Part shown: positions 1 to 5,536 of the stretch, one piece after another | How the letters are laid out: each line of letters opens with the position of its first letter | Position numbering within the stretch: the first letter of the stretch is position 1 | DNA from: an uncultured Kroppenstedtia sp. | Lineage (GTDB): Bacteria; Bacillota; Bacilli; Thermoactinomycetales; DSM-45169 | DNA: 5,589 bases | Assembly (NCBI GenBank): GCA_959600065.1 | Contig: CAUGKZ010000141.1 | Coordinates: 1 to 5,589 of the forward strand | Direction of reading: 5' to 3' | Made by a program: the position numbers and the translations under genes | Notes under the pieces: generated by a model | Databases searched by the model: none | What the model was told of the DNA's origin: nothing | Seen by the model: the letters and a program-made list of their open reading frames with translations, nothing else

Positions 1-643
1 CGATATCCTGAGATTTGGGATCGGAAGGGCTGAAAGTGCCAATCCCCACCCGTTCATCCTCTGACAGAATCACCCGTTCCACCGGCACATCTTCGATTCG
101 CCCGCCATATTCCTCCTTCAAACGCAGGCGACAATAAGGACACGGATTGCCTTCAATCCGAACGCCCAGTTCTTCCTCTACCCCCGGACGCATCGACACA
201 GGGATGAGATGGAGCGGCTCTTCCTGCATCGGACAACCCTTGATGCCATAAACCGCTCCGGCATCGGTACGGGAATACTGCTCCAGTCCTCGTTTCAACA
301 GGGTGACAATCGTGGATTTCCCTCCGGATACCGGTCCCATCAAGAGTAAGATTCGCTTGCGCACATCCAGCCGCCGTGCCGCCGAATGGAAATATTCTTC
401 CACCAAACGTTCAATGGCCCGATCCAGACCGAAGAGCTCCTGGCTGAAGAACATGTAATTTTTGTTTCCGTTCTCATCCTTCTCCACTCCCGCATCTGCA
501 ATCATACGATAAACCCTGGAGTGGGAGGTTTGGGCCAGCTCCGGGCGTTGTCGAACCATCTCCAAATACTCCGCGAACGTCCCTTCCCATGACAGTTTCT
601 CTTCTCTTTGCCGCTGCTCTGCGATGCGTTTCAGGATGTCCAT
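1..643 (-). CDS. prkA: Serine protein kinase / AAA+ protein PrkA, N-terminal part (3' end outside window)
   Basis: The minus strand is open from ATG at 643-641 to the left edge, giving 214 codons, roughly the first third of a protein that is usually about 630 residues. The start follows a strong Shine-Dalgarno sequence (GGGGAGGAG) by a few bases. A Walker A motif, GPVSGGKS, lies at residues 103-110 after the typical KRILLLMGPV lead-in. Other PrkA signatures are EGTFAEYLE near residue 20, VEEYFHSAARRLDVRKR near 81-97, KGCPM at 135-139, and GIGTFSPSDPKSQDI at the edge. Cysteines at 168 and 171 (CPYC) form a pair that, from memory, B. subtilis PrkA lacks. The family combines an AAA+ module with a C-terminal kinase-like domain. 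In Bacillus it is made under sigma E and supports sporulation; both kinase and ATP-dependent protease activities have been reported. Family identification is very secure. Activity cannot be judged because the C-terminal two thirds is missing. Confidence 0.96.
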   Translation of the reverse strand, partial: MDILKRIAEQRQREEKLSWEGTFAEYLEMVRQRPELAQTSHSRVYRMIADAGVEKDENGNKNYMFFSQELFGLDRAIERLVEEYFHSAARRLDVRKRILLLMGPVSGGKSTIVTLLKRGLEQYSRTDAGAVYGIKGCPMQEEPLHLIPVSMRPGVEEELGVRIEGNPCPYCRLRLKEEYGGRIEDVPVERVILSEDERVGIGTFSPSDPKSQDI

Positions 644-763
644 AAGTCTCCTCCCCGTTCCCGTTCGCTGATTCGAAAAAGACCGATGATCCATGTACAT
701 CTTCAAAGTCCCCCGGCGGAAGATGCTCCCTCCCAGGGCTGTTGATGAACCATAAAGTGGATG

Positions 764-796
764 ATGGGAACGAAATGACCCTTTCGTTCTTCCCAT
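764..796. repeat. Subterminal hairpin inside element copy 1
   Basis: ATGGGAACGAAA (764-775) can pair with TTTCGTTCTTCCCAT (782-796). The stem is ATGGGA plus ACGAAA, broken by a small bulge, with a loop of about six bases. It lies just inside the left terminal repeat and adds to the evidence that the element is a folded unit rather than random spacer. Confidence 0.5.
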
Positions 797-829
797 TGCC
801 TCCATCGTAAAATATCGCTTGAGGGGACG

Positions 830-950
830 GGGATGGTGGGACGGCTACGATCTCTTGCAAAGAACGCATAGCGAGACCCGGGAGCGGAAAGCGACCCTGG
901 CGAGACTTGTGCCCTATGGGTGCAAAGGCTCTTCACCCTCCCACCATCCC
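830..950. repeat. Perfect 12-bp inverted repeat inside element copy 1
   Basis: GGGATGGTGGGA (830-841) is the exact reverse complement of TCCCACCATCCC (939-950), with 97 bases between the arms. Together with the terminal repeats (734-753 and 973-991) this gives nested complementarity, so a transcript of the element in either direction could form an extended cruciform-like fold. I recognise no known RNA family in the enclosed bases. Confidence 0.6.
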
Positions 951-999
951 GACCTGATTTCCTGCCTTAAATATGGCTAATCAACACCTGGCTTCCTCC

Positions 1000-1239
1000 G
1001 CTCTTGAAAACTATTGATTTAAGTGAAATTTCCTGTAGGGGGGTAGTGATATATATGTATGCGGAGAAAGGGACAATGTTTCAACCTATTTCCCATGACT
1101 CCATGAAATCAGCAGGGTCCCCATCCGGCACCAGGTTCTTGGAGCATATCACCCTGGAGACTGAAAGAGGCTCATCCCCCCGCTAATTCAGTTAATTTTA
1201 TCCATAAAAGTACAGACAGAGGAAAGATTATAGTCTTAA
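1000..1239. other. Spacer with no supported gene
   Basis: Both strands were read. A plus-strand 60-codon frame at 1004-1186 lacks a ribosome binding site and resembles no protein I know, so it is not called. There is no tRNA, rRNA or recognisable riboswitch. The only candidate signal is the minus-strand promoter-like pair at 1054-1081, listed separately. Confidence 0.5.
1054..1081 (-). promoter_or_regulatory. Possible sigma-E promoter directed at prkA
   Basis: On the minus strand, AAACATT (1081-1075) is followed after 13 bases by CATACATA (1061-1054). The sigma-E consensus in Bacillus is about KMATATT, 13-15 bases, CATACAHT, so this site matches 5 of 7 and 7 of 8 positions. B. subtilis prkA belongs to the sigma-E regulon, which is why the match is worth recording. 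The site is about 400 bases from the prkA start, and most of that distance is the inserted element. An AT-rich stretch could give such a match by chance. Confidence 0.3.
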
Positions 1240-1246
1240 AAGTCTA

Positions 1247-1275
1247 TTGACCCCGTTCCTGATGAAATCTATGAT
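1247..1275 (+). promoter_or_regulatory. Sigma-A promoter for the amidase-domain gene
   Basis: TTGACC (1247-1252) and TATGAT (1270-1275) are separated by exactly 17 bases, each one base off consensus. Transcription would start near 1282, leaving a leader of about 60 bases before the TTG start at 1342. No other promoter upstream of this gene is as good. Confidence 0.6.
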
Positions 1276-1341
1276 GATTACGAGCCTGACAAGATTTTAC
1301 GTGATGATATATTTCCAAACTTCGAAAAAGGGGGAAACATC

Positions 1342-2838
1342 TTGGACGAAAAGCGAAAGAATCGCAAACGGGGCTCCAAAGCGAAGGTCGTCTGGATCTC
1401 CGGCATCACGGCAACAGCCCTTGTAGTCGGCTCCCTAGCTTACGCCGGTGCCTTTGAATCGGACAAGAAACCAACGGCAGACAAGCCCTCCAACACCCAA
1501 TCCACCCAAGTCGCCGCGGATGACGGCCCCGATATGGAAAAGATGGCAGATATGCCCGATCAGGAATTGGTGGACCATATTTCCTATTACGACGAGATCA
1601 CCGATTCCAAGGAAGAGATCGTGCAAAAGAACCAAAAAGCCGTCTACATAGTGAAGAAAAATTCCGGGAATTCATCTGCCAAGCCCAACTTGGATGACAA
1701 AAAGTTTCGAGATGAGGTTAAAGCTGCTGCGACCAATCTGGACCAATTGACTCCACAACAGAGACAGGAGATCACCCAGTTTGTCACAGACGTGGGCAAA
1801 TACGAAAATAAATTGAACAACCAACGGATCCGTGAATTGACGGAGAAGGGGAAAAGCAAAGGTCTTACCAAAGATGAACGGATGGAACTGATCAACCTTC
1901 AACCGATCAAAAATCCGGGTCACGTTCTGAAACCTCAGTCGGACAAAGGAATTGAAAAACCGGAAAAAGAACAACCCGAAAAGGAACAACCAGAGAAGCA
2001 GCCTGGGGATCAACCTGACAAAGAACAACTTCCCGAAAAACAACCCGGGGACAAACCTGACAAAGAACAACCGGAGAAACAGCCCGGGGACAAACCTGAT
2101 AAAGAACAACCAGAGAAACAACCCGGGGATCAACCCGATCCGGAACAACCTGGCGACAGACCCGATCCAGAACAGCCAGGTGACAACCCAGATCAGGAAC
2201 AGCCCCCAGTGGAACAGCCTGGAGAGGAACCCGATGAGGAACAACCTCCCGCAGAACAACCCGGAGAGGAGCCTGATGAAGAACAACCTCCGGCGGAACA
2301 GCCCAAAGATGAACAAAACCAATTGGAAACAGAAAAGAACGGCTACGATCGAAAAAAAGCAGTGGATTACGCCTACAAGTGGTGGAACCAACGTAATAAT
2401 AAAGAGTATGGATACTACAGTCGGGTCAATGGCAACTGTGATGCCTGCTGGTATGACTGCACCAACTTCGTCTCCCAGGTGATCAAAACTGGCGGCATCA
2501 AAGAGAAAAAGGGACGATACGATTGGTACGACTACTGGTTCTACGATGACAAACAGCCGGGCTTGTCTTGGGCCGTGGCGCACAGCTTCTATAAACACAT
2601 GGATGAAGTCCGTAAAGCCCAAAACGCGGAGGACATCTCCCAATTGAAAGCGGGCGACATCCTCAGTGTGGACTTTGAAGGAGACGGCAGTATCGACCAC
2701 AGCGTCGTCGTCACCAAAATTAAAAACAACAGAATCTATGCCACTTACCACTCCAATGACAATAAGGACAAAGAGATTACGGATTGGTTAAGTGTATATA
2801 AAGTTCGTGCCTTTAAAATGGGCACTGTGAAAAACTGA
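1342..2838 (+). CDS. Secreted or membrane-anchored protein with Pro/Glu/Gln repeat linker and C-terminal amidase domain (Amidase_6 type)
   Basis: The frame encodes 498 residues from a TTG start placed 7-8 bases after AAAAAGGGGG. Residues 1-15 are strongly basic and 16-37 are a hydrophobic signal or anchor segment, with AYA at 33-35 a possible signal peptidase site. Residues 38-205 are hydrophilic, probably helical, and unrecognised. Residues 206-325 are a repetitive Pro/Glu/Gln/Asp/Lys linker. Residues 335-498 match the Amidase_6 type of papain-like Cys-His fold: YDRKKAVDYAYKWW, then DCTNFVSQ with likely nucleophile C373, then DHSVVVTKI with H453, and YHSND at 469-473. Such domains are thought to act on cell-wall peptides or amides, but the substrate is not known. 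The linker would let a tethered domain reach into the wall. Extra cysteines C366 and C369 precede C373. B. subtilis yhbB, an amidase-domain gene beside cspR, is a plausible positional relative. The domain call is firm; the cell-wall role is inferred. Confidence 0.88.
   Translation: MDEKRKNRKRGSKAKVVWISGITATALVVGSLAYAGAFESDKKPTADKPSNTQSTQVAADDGPDMEKMADMPDQELVDHISYYDEITDSKEEIVQKNQKAVYIVKKNSGNSSAKPNLDDKKFRDEVKAAATNLDQLTPQQRQEITQFVTDVGKYENKLNNQRIRELTEKGKSKGLTKDERMELINLQPIKNPGHVLKPQSDKGIEKPEKEQPEKEQPEKQPGDQPDKEQLPEKQPGDKPDKEQPEKQPGDKPDKEQPEKQPGDQPDPEQPGDRPDPEQPGDNPDQEQPPVEQPGEEPDEEQPPAEQPGEEPDEEQPPAEQPKDEQNQLETEKNGYDRKKAVDYAYKWWNQRNNKEYGYYSRVNGNCDACWYDCTNFVSQVIKTGGIKEKKGRYDWYDYWFYDDKQPGLSWAVAHSFYKHMDEVRKAQNAEDISQLKAGDILSVDFEGDGSIDHSVVVTKIKNNRIYATYHSNDNKDKEITDWLSVYKVRAFKMGTVKN
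1957..2316 (+). repeat. In-frame tandem repeats coding the Pro/Glu/Gln linker
   Basis: Residues 206-325 contain degenerate units of three lengths. There are 13-14-residue units of type QPGDKPDKEQPEK at 220-259, three 9-residue units of type QPGDRPDPE at 260-286, and 14-residue units of type QPPAEQPGEEPDEE at 287-314 followed by a partial one. Neighbouring units of one type are nearly identical in DNA as well, which suggests recent slippage or recombination. Copy number probably varies between strains. Confidence 0.85.
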
Positions 2839-2850
2839 ATCCATGATCAA

Positions 2851-2887
2851 ATCCCCCTGTCCTGGTGGACAGGGGGATCTTTATTTT
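2851..2887 (+). terminator. Rho-independent terminator of the amidase-domain gene
   Basis: ATCCCCCTGTCC (2851-2862) pairs perfectly with GGACAGGGGGAT (2867-2878) around a TGGT loop, followed by CTTTATTTT. It starts 12 bases after the stop at 2838. The convergent HAD gene ends at 2892, but the minus-strand side has only a short T run, so the site favours the plus strand. Confidence 0.92.
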
Positions 2888-2891
2888 CGAA

Positions 2892-3611
2892 TCAGGAGGC
2901 GAAGATTCCCTTCCCTTCCTGAATCTCCGTCAGTAATTCCTCCATCGTACCTTTTTGGTCCGGCTGATAAGTAGGCTCTCCGCGATCGATCAGACAATCG
3001 GTGACCAGATACGTCTTCATGCCGATCGTCCCTGCCACCAAATCCTCCTGAACATCATTGCCGATCATAGCACACTCTTCAGGTGAGACTCCCATGGCTG
3101 CTGCCACTTCCCGATAATAATCGGGATTCGGTTTGCAAAAATGAGTCTCTTCATAGACCGACACCCATTCCACCAGATCCTCCACTTGGGCCCAGCGCAT
3201 TCGCTCCCGGATCGCTACCCCAGGAAAAACGGGGTTGGTGGCGACGGCTACCCGATAGCCACGATCCAAGGCGGTTTCCAGCACTTTCCTAGACCTTGGC
3301 GAGGGTTGAACCTGTTGCTTCAATCTTGGAAAGCGCTCACTGTAAAACTTATCAAAGATCGGCCAGATCTCCTCTTTTTTCAGTCCGGCCTGGGACAGCA
3401 ACCGTTCTGTAAACACCTGTTCATTGGTACAACTGCCGTCTGGATCGCCAATCATGGTTTCAGTGGCATCCCAGATCAGCGGGACCAGCTTGTCCTGTGG
3501 TAAAATCTCTTCCATATAAAGAGCCAATTCTTTCATGTAAGATCTGATAAAAACCTTTGAATCCATCGGCAACAGGGTTCCGTCCAAATCGAAACATAAT
3601 ACTTTTAGCAT
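2892..3611 (-). CDS. HAD-superfamily hydrolase, subfamily IA-like phosphatase
   Basis: The 239-residue protein carries all four HAD motifs. Motif I is DLDGT (nucleophile D8, acid/base D10). Motif II is VAVATNP with T125. Motif III is K160 in CKPNPDYY. Motif IV is GNDVQEDL with D186 and D190. The stretch at about 15-105 between motifs I and II is the size of a helical C1 cap. These enzymes usually remove phosphate from small metabolites with Mg2+, through a phospho-aspartate intermediate; the substrate cannot be read from the sequence. The gene follows trmL with a 21-base gap that contains its Shine-Dalgarno region (AGGAGAGGG), so the two are probably cotranscribed. Length is normal and no catalytic residue is missing. 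A phosphoglycolate-phosphatase-like role is possible but unsupported. Confidence 0.9.
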   Translation of the reverse strand: MLKVLCFDLDGTLLPMDSKVFIRSYMKELALYMEEILPQDKLVPLIWDATETMIGDPDGSCTNEQVFTERLLSQAGLKKEEIWPIFDKFYSERFPRLKQQVQPSPRSRKVLETALDRGYRVAVATNPVFPGVAIRERMRWAQVEDLVEWVSVYEETHFCKPNPDYYREVAAAMGVSPEECAMIGNDVQEDLVAGTIGMKTYLVTDCLIDRGEPTYQPDQKGTMEELLTEIQEGKGIFAS

Positions 3612-3632
3612 CCTCTCACCCTCTCCTCTTGA

Positions 3633-4097
3633 TCAATCCAATCCGGGAAAACCCATCTGCCGCAAAGCTTCATACAGGATGATCGCTGCGGAGTTCCCCA
3701 GGTTGTGGGAGCGAACCACTGGCTGCATCGGGATCCGGATTTGGGTATCGCGAAAGGTCTCCAAAATTTCCGGAGGCAGCCCCTTTGACTCCTTACCAAA
3801 GACGAAGATATCCCCATCCCGATAAGAGAAAGAACTATAACTTCGTGGAGCCTTGGTGGTGGCACAAAAAAAGCGCCCCTCGGGAAAGGATGCGGCAAAC
3901 TCCGCAAAGGAGTCATAATACCGGACATCCACCTGATACCAGTAGTCCATCCCCGATCGTTTCAGATATTTATCCTCAGTAGAAAATCCGAGGGGACGGA
4001 TCAGGTGAAGCACTGTACCCGTCACTGCACAGGTGCGGGCGATATTGCCGGTGTTATTGGGAATCTCCGGTTCAACCAGACAAATGTGAAACGGCAT
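3633..4097 (-). CDS. trmL: tRNA (cytidine/uridine-34-2'-O)-methyltransferase TrmL (CspR)
   Basis: The 154-residue SPOUT (trefoil-knot) methyltransferase matches the TrmL/CspR family along its whole length. Family blocks are LVEPEIPNNTGNIARTCA at residues 7-24, LIRPLGFSTEDKYLKRSGMDYW at 32-53, FGKESKGLP at 100-108, and the C-terminal knot around IPM, RSHNLGNSAAI and LYEALRQ (122-147). TrmL uses S-adenosylmethionine to methylate the 2'-OH of wobble nucleotide 34 in certain leucine tRNAs. The usual S-L-N-L-S-N (or S-M-N-L-S-N) knot motif reads S-H-N-L-G-N here (130-135); both Asn and the preceding Arg are kept. The first gene of the operon, it is preceded by a sigma-A promoter and a weak GGAAAG ribosome site. 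B. subtilis calls the orthologue cspR; it is not a cold-shock protein. Confidence 0.95.
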   Translation of the reverse strand: MPFHICLVEPEIPNNTGNIARTCAVTGTVLHLIRPLGFSTEDKYLKRSGMDYWYQVDVRYYDSFAEFAASFPEGRFFCATTKAPRSYSSFSYRDGDIFVFGKESKGLPPEILETFRDTQIRIPMQPVVRSHNLGNSAAIILYEALRQMGFPGLD

Positions 4098-4132
4098 AAG
4101 CTTTCCAACCCTTTCCGATCAGTTCCTTTTCT

Positions 4133-4162
4133 ATTGTATCGAAAAACGAATCAAATTCCCAA
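4133..4162 (-). promoter_or_regulatory. Sigma-A promoter for trmL-HAD operon
   Basis: On the minus strand TTGGGA (4162-4157) and TACAAT (4138-4133) are 18 bases apart. The -10 box is one base from consensus and the -35 box matches at four of six. The leader to the trmL start at 4097 would be about 30 bases. Confidence 0.5.
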
Positions 4163-4190
4163 CTCTGCAGACACCCCTCTCTTTTTCTTG

Positions 4191-4219
4191 TTGTATCAAG
4201 GAAGAAGAGGACGTATACT
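4191..4219 (+). promoter_or_regulatory. Sigma-A promoter for degV
   Basis: TTGTAT (4191-4196) and TATACT (4214-4219) are separated by 17 bases. Transcription would begin near 4226, about 22 bases before the ATG, just ahead of the AAGGGGGAG ribosome site. The -35 boxes of this and the divergent trmL promoter are only 28 bases apart. Confidence 0.6.
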
Positions 4220-4248
4220 GGGAATATCTTGTCTCAAGGGGGAGTATA

Positions 4249-5103
4249 ATGTCGAAGATTGCGCTGGTGACGGACAGTTCCTGCGATTTGCCTGTCGACC
4301 TGTTGGAACGCTGGAAGATCCGGGTGGTTCCCCTGCGTATCATCTATCAGGAACAGGAATATCGGGATCGGGTGGAGATCACACCGCAGGAAGTTTACGA
4401 TCGGTTGGATGAGGAGATTCCCAAAACCTCCATGCCATCCCCTGAAGATATCCAACAAGTCTTCATTGAGTTGCAACAAGAGGGATACACTCATTGCATC
4501 GTAGTGACCCTCTCCTCCGGTCTAAGTGGCACATATAATAATTTTCGACTGATGGCCGAAGAGTTCAAGGGAATGAAGATTGATGTAATCGATTCCAAAG
4601 GCTTATCCTGGGTTCTCGGATTCCTCGTCTTGGAATCCGCCAAACTCATCAAGGAGAAATGGGACTACTCCGAAATCCTGAACCGAATTGAGAAGGCAAA
4701 AAGTCGGATTAAAGGATATTTTGTCGTCGATACATTGGAATATTTGAAAAAGGGGGGGCGCATCGGAAAAGTGGCCGCCTCCCTCGGTTCCATCCTCCAC
4801 CTAAAACCCATCATCTCCCTCGACGAGGAAGGAAAATATTATCCTCAAAACTTGGCCCGTGGCAAAAAACAGTCGATGAAAAAACTGATGGACCCCATCC
4901 TCAAACAGATCGAATCCACCAAATCCCGGATTGCCATCCTCCAGGGCAAAGCGGAAAAAGAGGCGGAGGCGCTAAAAGAAAAGCTGAAGGAATCGGAAAA
5001 TATCTGCGAACTGTATGTCAGCTCCATCAGCCCCGCTCTGGTCGTCCACACTGGCCCCGGTCTGCTGGGACTGGTGATCCAACCGGCGGAAGAAAAGGAG
5101 TAA
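4249..5103 (+). CDS. DegV family protein (FakB-type fatty-acid-binding protein)
   Basis: The 284-residue product is full length for DegV proteins and starts at an ATG after AAGGGGGAG (4236-4244). Family landmarks are TDSSCDLP at residues 8-15, KTSMPSPEDI at 59-68, TLSSGLSGTY at 87-96, DSKGLSWVLG at 115-124, LKKGGRIGK at 166-174, and HTGPGLLG at 267-274. In the Staphylococcus FakB proteins the Thr-Ser, Ser-Ser, Arg and His positions of these motifs surround the fatty-acid carboxylate. FakB hands the bound acid to kinase FakA, which makes acyl-phosphate for phospholipid synthesis. No fakA-like gene is in the window, which is usual, since DegV genes are often scattered paralogues. Which acyl chain it prefers cannot be told. 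It is divergent from trmL and appears to be a single-gene unit. Confidence 0.94.
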   Translation: MSKIALVTDSSCDLPVDLLERWKIRVVPLRIIYQEQEYRDRVEITPQEVYDRLDEEIPKTSMPSPEDIQQVFIELQQEGYTHCIVVTLSSGLSGTYNNFRLMAEEFKGMKIDVIDSKGLSWVLGFLVLESAKLIKEKWDYSEILNRIEKAKSRIKGYFVVDTLEYLKKGGRIGKVAASLGSILHLKPIISLDEEGKYYPQNLARGKKQSMKKLMDPILKQIESTKSRIAILQGKAEKEAEALKEKLKESENICELYVSSISPALVVHTGPGLLGLVIQPAEEKE

Positions 5104-5180
5104 GCTCGTCTCACTTCCTAAGTGAATCGAAGACCTGGTCCATCACAGATCGTGATTCGACAACCCCAATCCCTGGATAA

Positions 5181-5229
5181 AAAAACGGACGATTTCCTGG
5201 TGACAAGGCAGGGAAATCGTCTCTTTATG
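5181..5229 (-). terminator. Hairpin terminator, strongest on the minus strand; may also serve degV
   Basis: GACGATTTCC (5188-5197) pairs perfectly with GGAAATCGTC (5212-5221), with further pairing possible toward the loop. Read on the minus strand, the hairpin is followed by CG and then seven T, a textbook terminator. Read on the plus strand, it is followed only by TCTTTATG, a weaker tract, and lies 84 bases after the degV stop. It therefore implies minus-strand transcription arriving from the right. Confidence 0.75.
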
Positions 5230-5266
5230 AACAGGAGTTTTACATTGCGCAGGATTCTTGCGTATT

Positions 5267-5437
5267 TCAAGTTCCGCCGCAATAACGATTCGATCCAGAT
5301 CCATCCTTTTCAGTCTTTTGCGATGGATGGTCATCGCGCAGTTGACCAGCGGTTTGGGACCGGAGGTCTTTTGCCTGTTGCGCTCTTAATTTTTCCGCAT
5401 CCATGCTTTGTTGATCCGGTCGTTTATTTTCGGTCAA
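5267..5437 (-). CDS. Small hydrophilic protein of unknown function
   Basis: A 56-residue frame starts at TTG (5437-5435), eight bases after AGGAG (5450-5446). An ATG two codons earlier (5443-5441) would be only two bases from that AGGAG, although a shifted AGAGG pairing gives four; it would make the product 58 residues. The protein is rich in Gln, Lys, Asp, Arg and Ser (KRPDQQSMDAEKLRAQQAKD near the start), with a probable short amphipathic helix, no membrane segment, and a C-terminal NRYCGGT. I do not recognise it. Support for a real gene is the ribosome site, the tight link to the coding fragment just upstream, and the minus-strand terminator 45 bases after its stop. A competing frame begins at 5334 but has no ribosome site and runs through the terminator. 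A small sporulation-type protein is one guess; a chance frame is not excluded. Confidence 0.45.
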   Translation of the reverse strand: MTENKRPDQQSMDAEKLRAQQAKDLRSQTAGQLRDDHPSQKTEKDGSGSNRYCGGT

Positions 5438-5451
5438 TTCCATCACTCCTC

Positions 5452-5535
5452 TTATGCCATCCTGTAGAGACTGTGCATCCCATGAATCACTTTCCAAATC
5501 TCATCTTGTGAATACCCCAATTTTTTTAACGCCCA
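5452..5535 (-). pseudogene. 3' end of a gene apparently cut by element copy 2
   Basis: Reading the minus strand from 5535 to the TAA at 5454-5452 gives 27 codons, WALKKLGYSQDEIWKVI and on to HGMHSLYRMA. This looks like the helical C-terminus of a real protein. There is no start codon with a ribosome site. An in-frame TGA at 5538-5536 lies right on the boundary where the repeat shared with 734 begins. The stop codon precedes the AGGAG of the next small ORF by one base, as in an operon. I infer that the 5' part was displaced or deleted by the element; the family is not recognised. Confidence 0.4.
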
Positions 5536-5536
5536 T

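Larger units (their letters stand above)
734..991. mobile_element. Non-autonomous inverted-repeat element (MITE-like), copy 1
   Basis: The left end, CAGGGCTGTTGATGAACCAT at 734-753, is mirrored at the right end by ATGGCTAATCAACACCTGG (973-991). Its reverse complement shares CAGG, TGTTGAT and CCAT with the left end, with a short indel and a few mismatches. The flanks CTCCCTCC (726-733) and CTTCCTCC (992-999) match at 7 of 8 bases and could be a decayed target duplication, although the area is CT-rich. The same left end recurs at 5537 in the same orientation. No open frame inside looks like a transposase. The element sits in the prkA upstream region. A structured intergenic repeat or an eroded insertion sequence remains possible. 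I do not recognise the family. Confidence 0.55.

Noticed and set aside
474..936. Two overlapping minus-strand frames (474-869 and 703-936)
   Set aside because: The first overlaps the prkA 5' end in another frame and the second lies within the repeat element. Neither has a clear ribosome site or recognisable domain; they probably reflect the element's GC-rich hairpins.
1004..1186. 60-codon plus-strand frame upstream of the amidase-domain gene
   Set aside because: There is no Shine-Dalgarno sequence, no protein-like pattern and no recognisable motif, so a chance frame is more likely.
1672..2751. Long minus-strand open frame (359 codons) opposite the amidase-domain gene
   Set aside because: It is the antisense of the repeat linker, whose GAA/CAA/CCC-rich codons avoid stops on the other strand. 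The predicted product is a low-complexity Phe/Leu/Arg-rich chain, while the plus frame has a signal segment and catalytic motifs.
5111..5125. Short hairpin TCACTT / AAGTGA just after degV
   Set aside because: A six-base stem with no following T run is too weak to call a terminator.
5143..5334. 63-codon minus-strand frame overlapping the small ORF
   Set aside because: It has no ribosome site and translates straight through the terminator hairpin. A frameshift joining it to the small ORF was considered, but there is no evidence for it in the bases.
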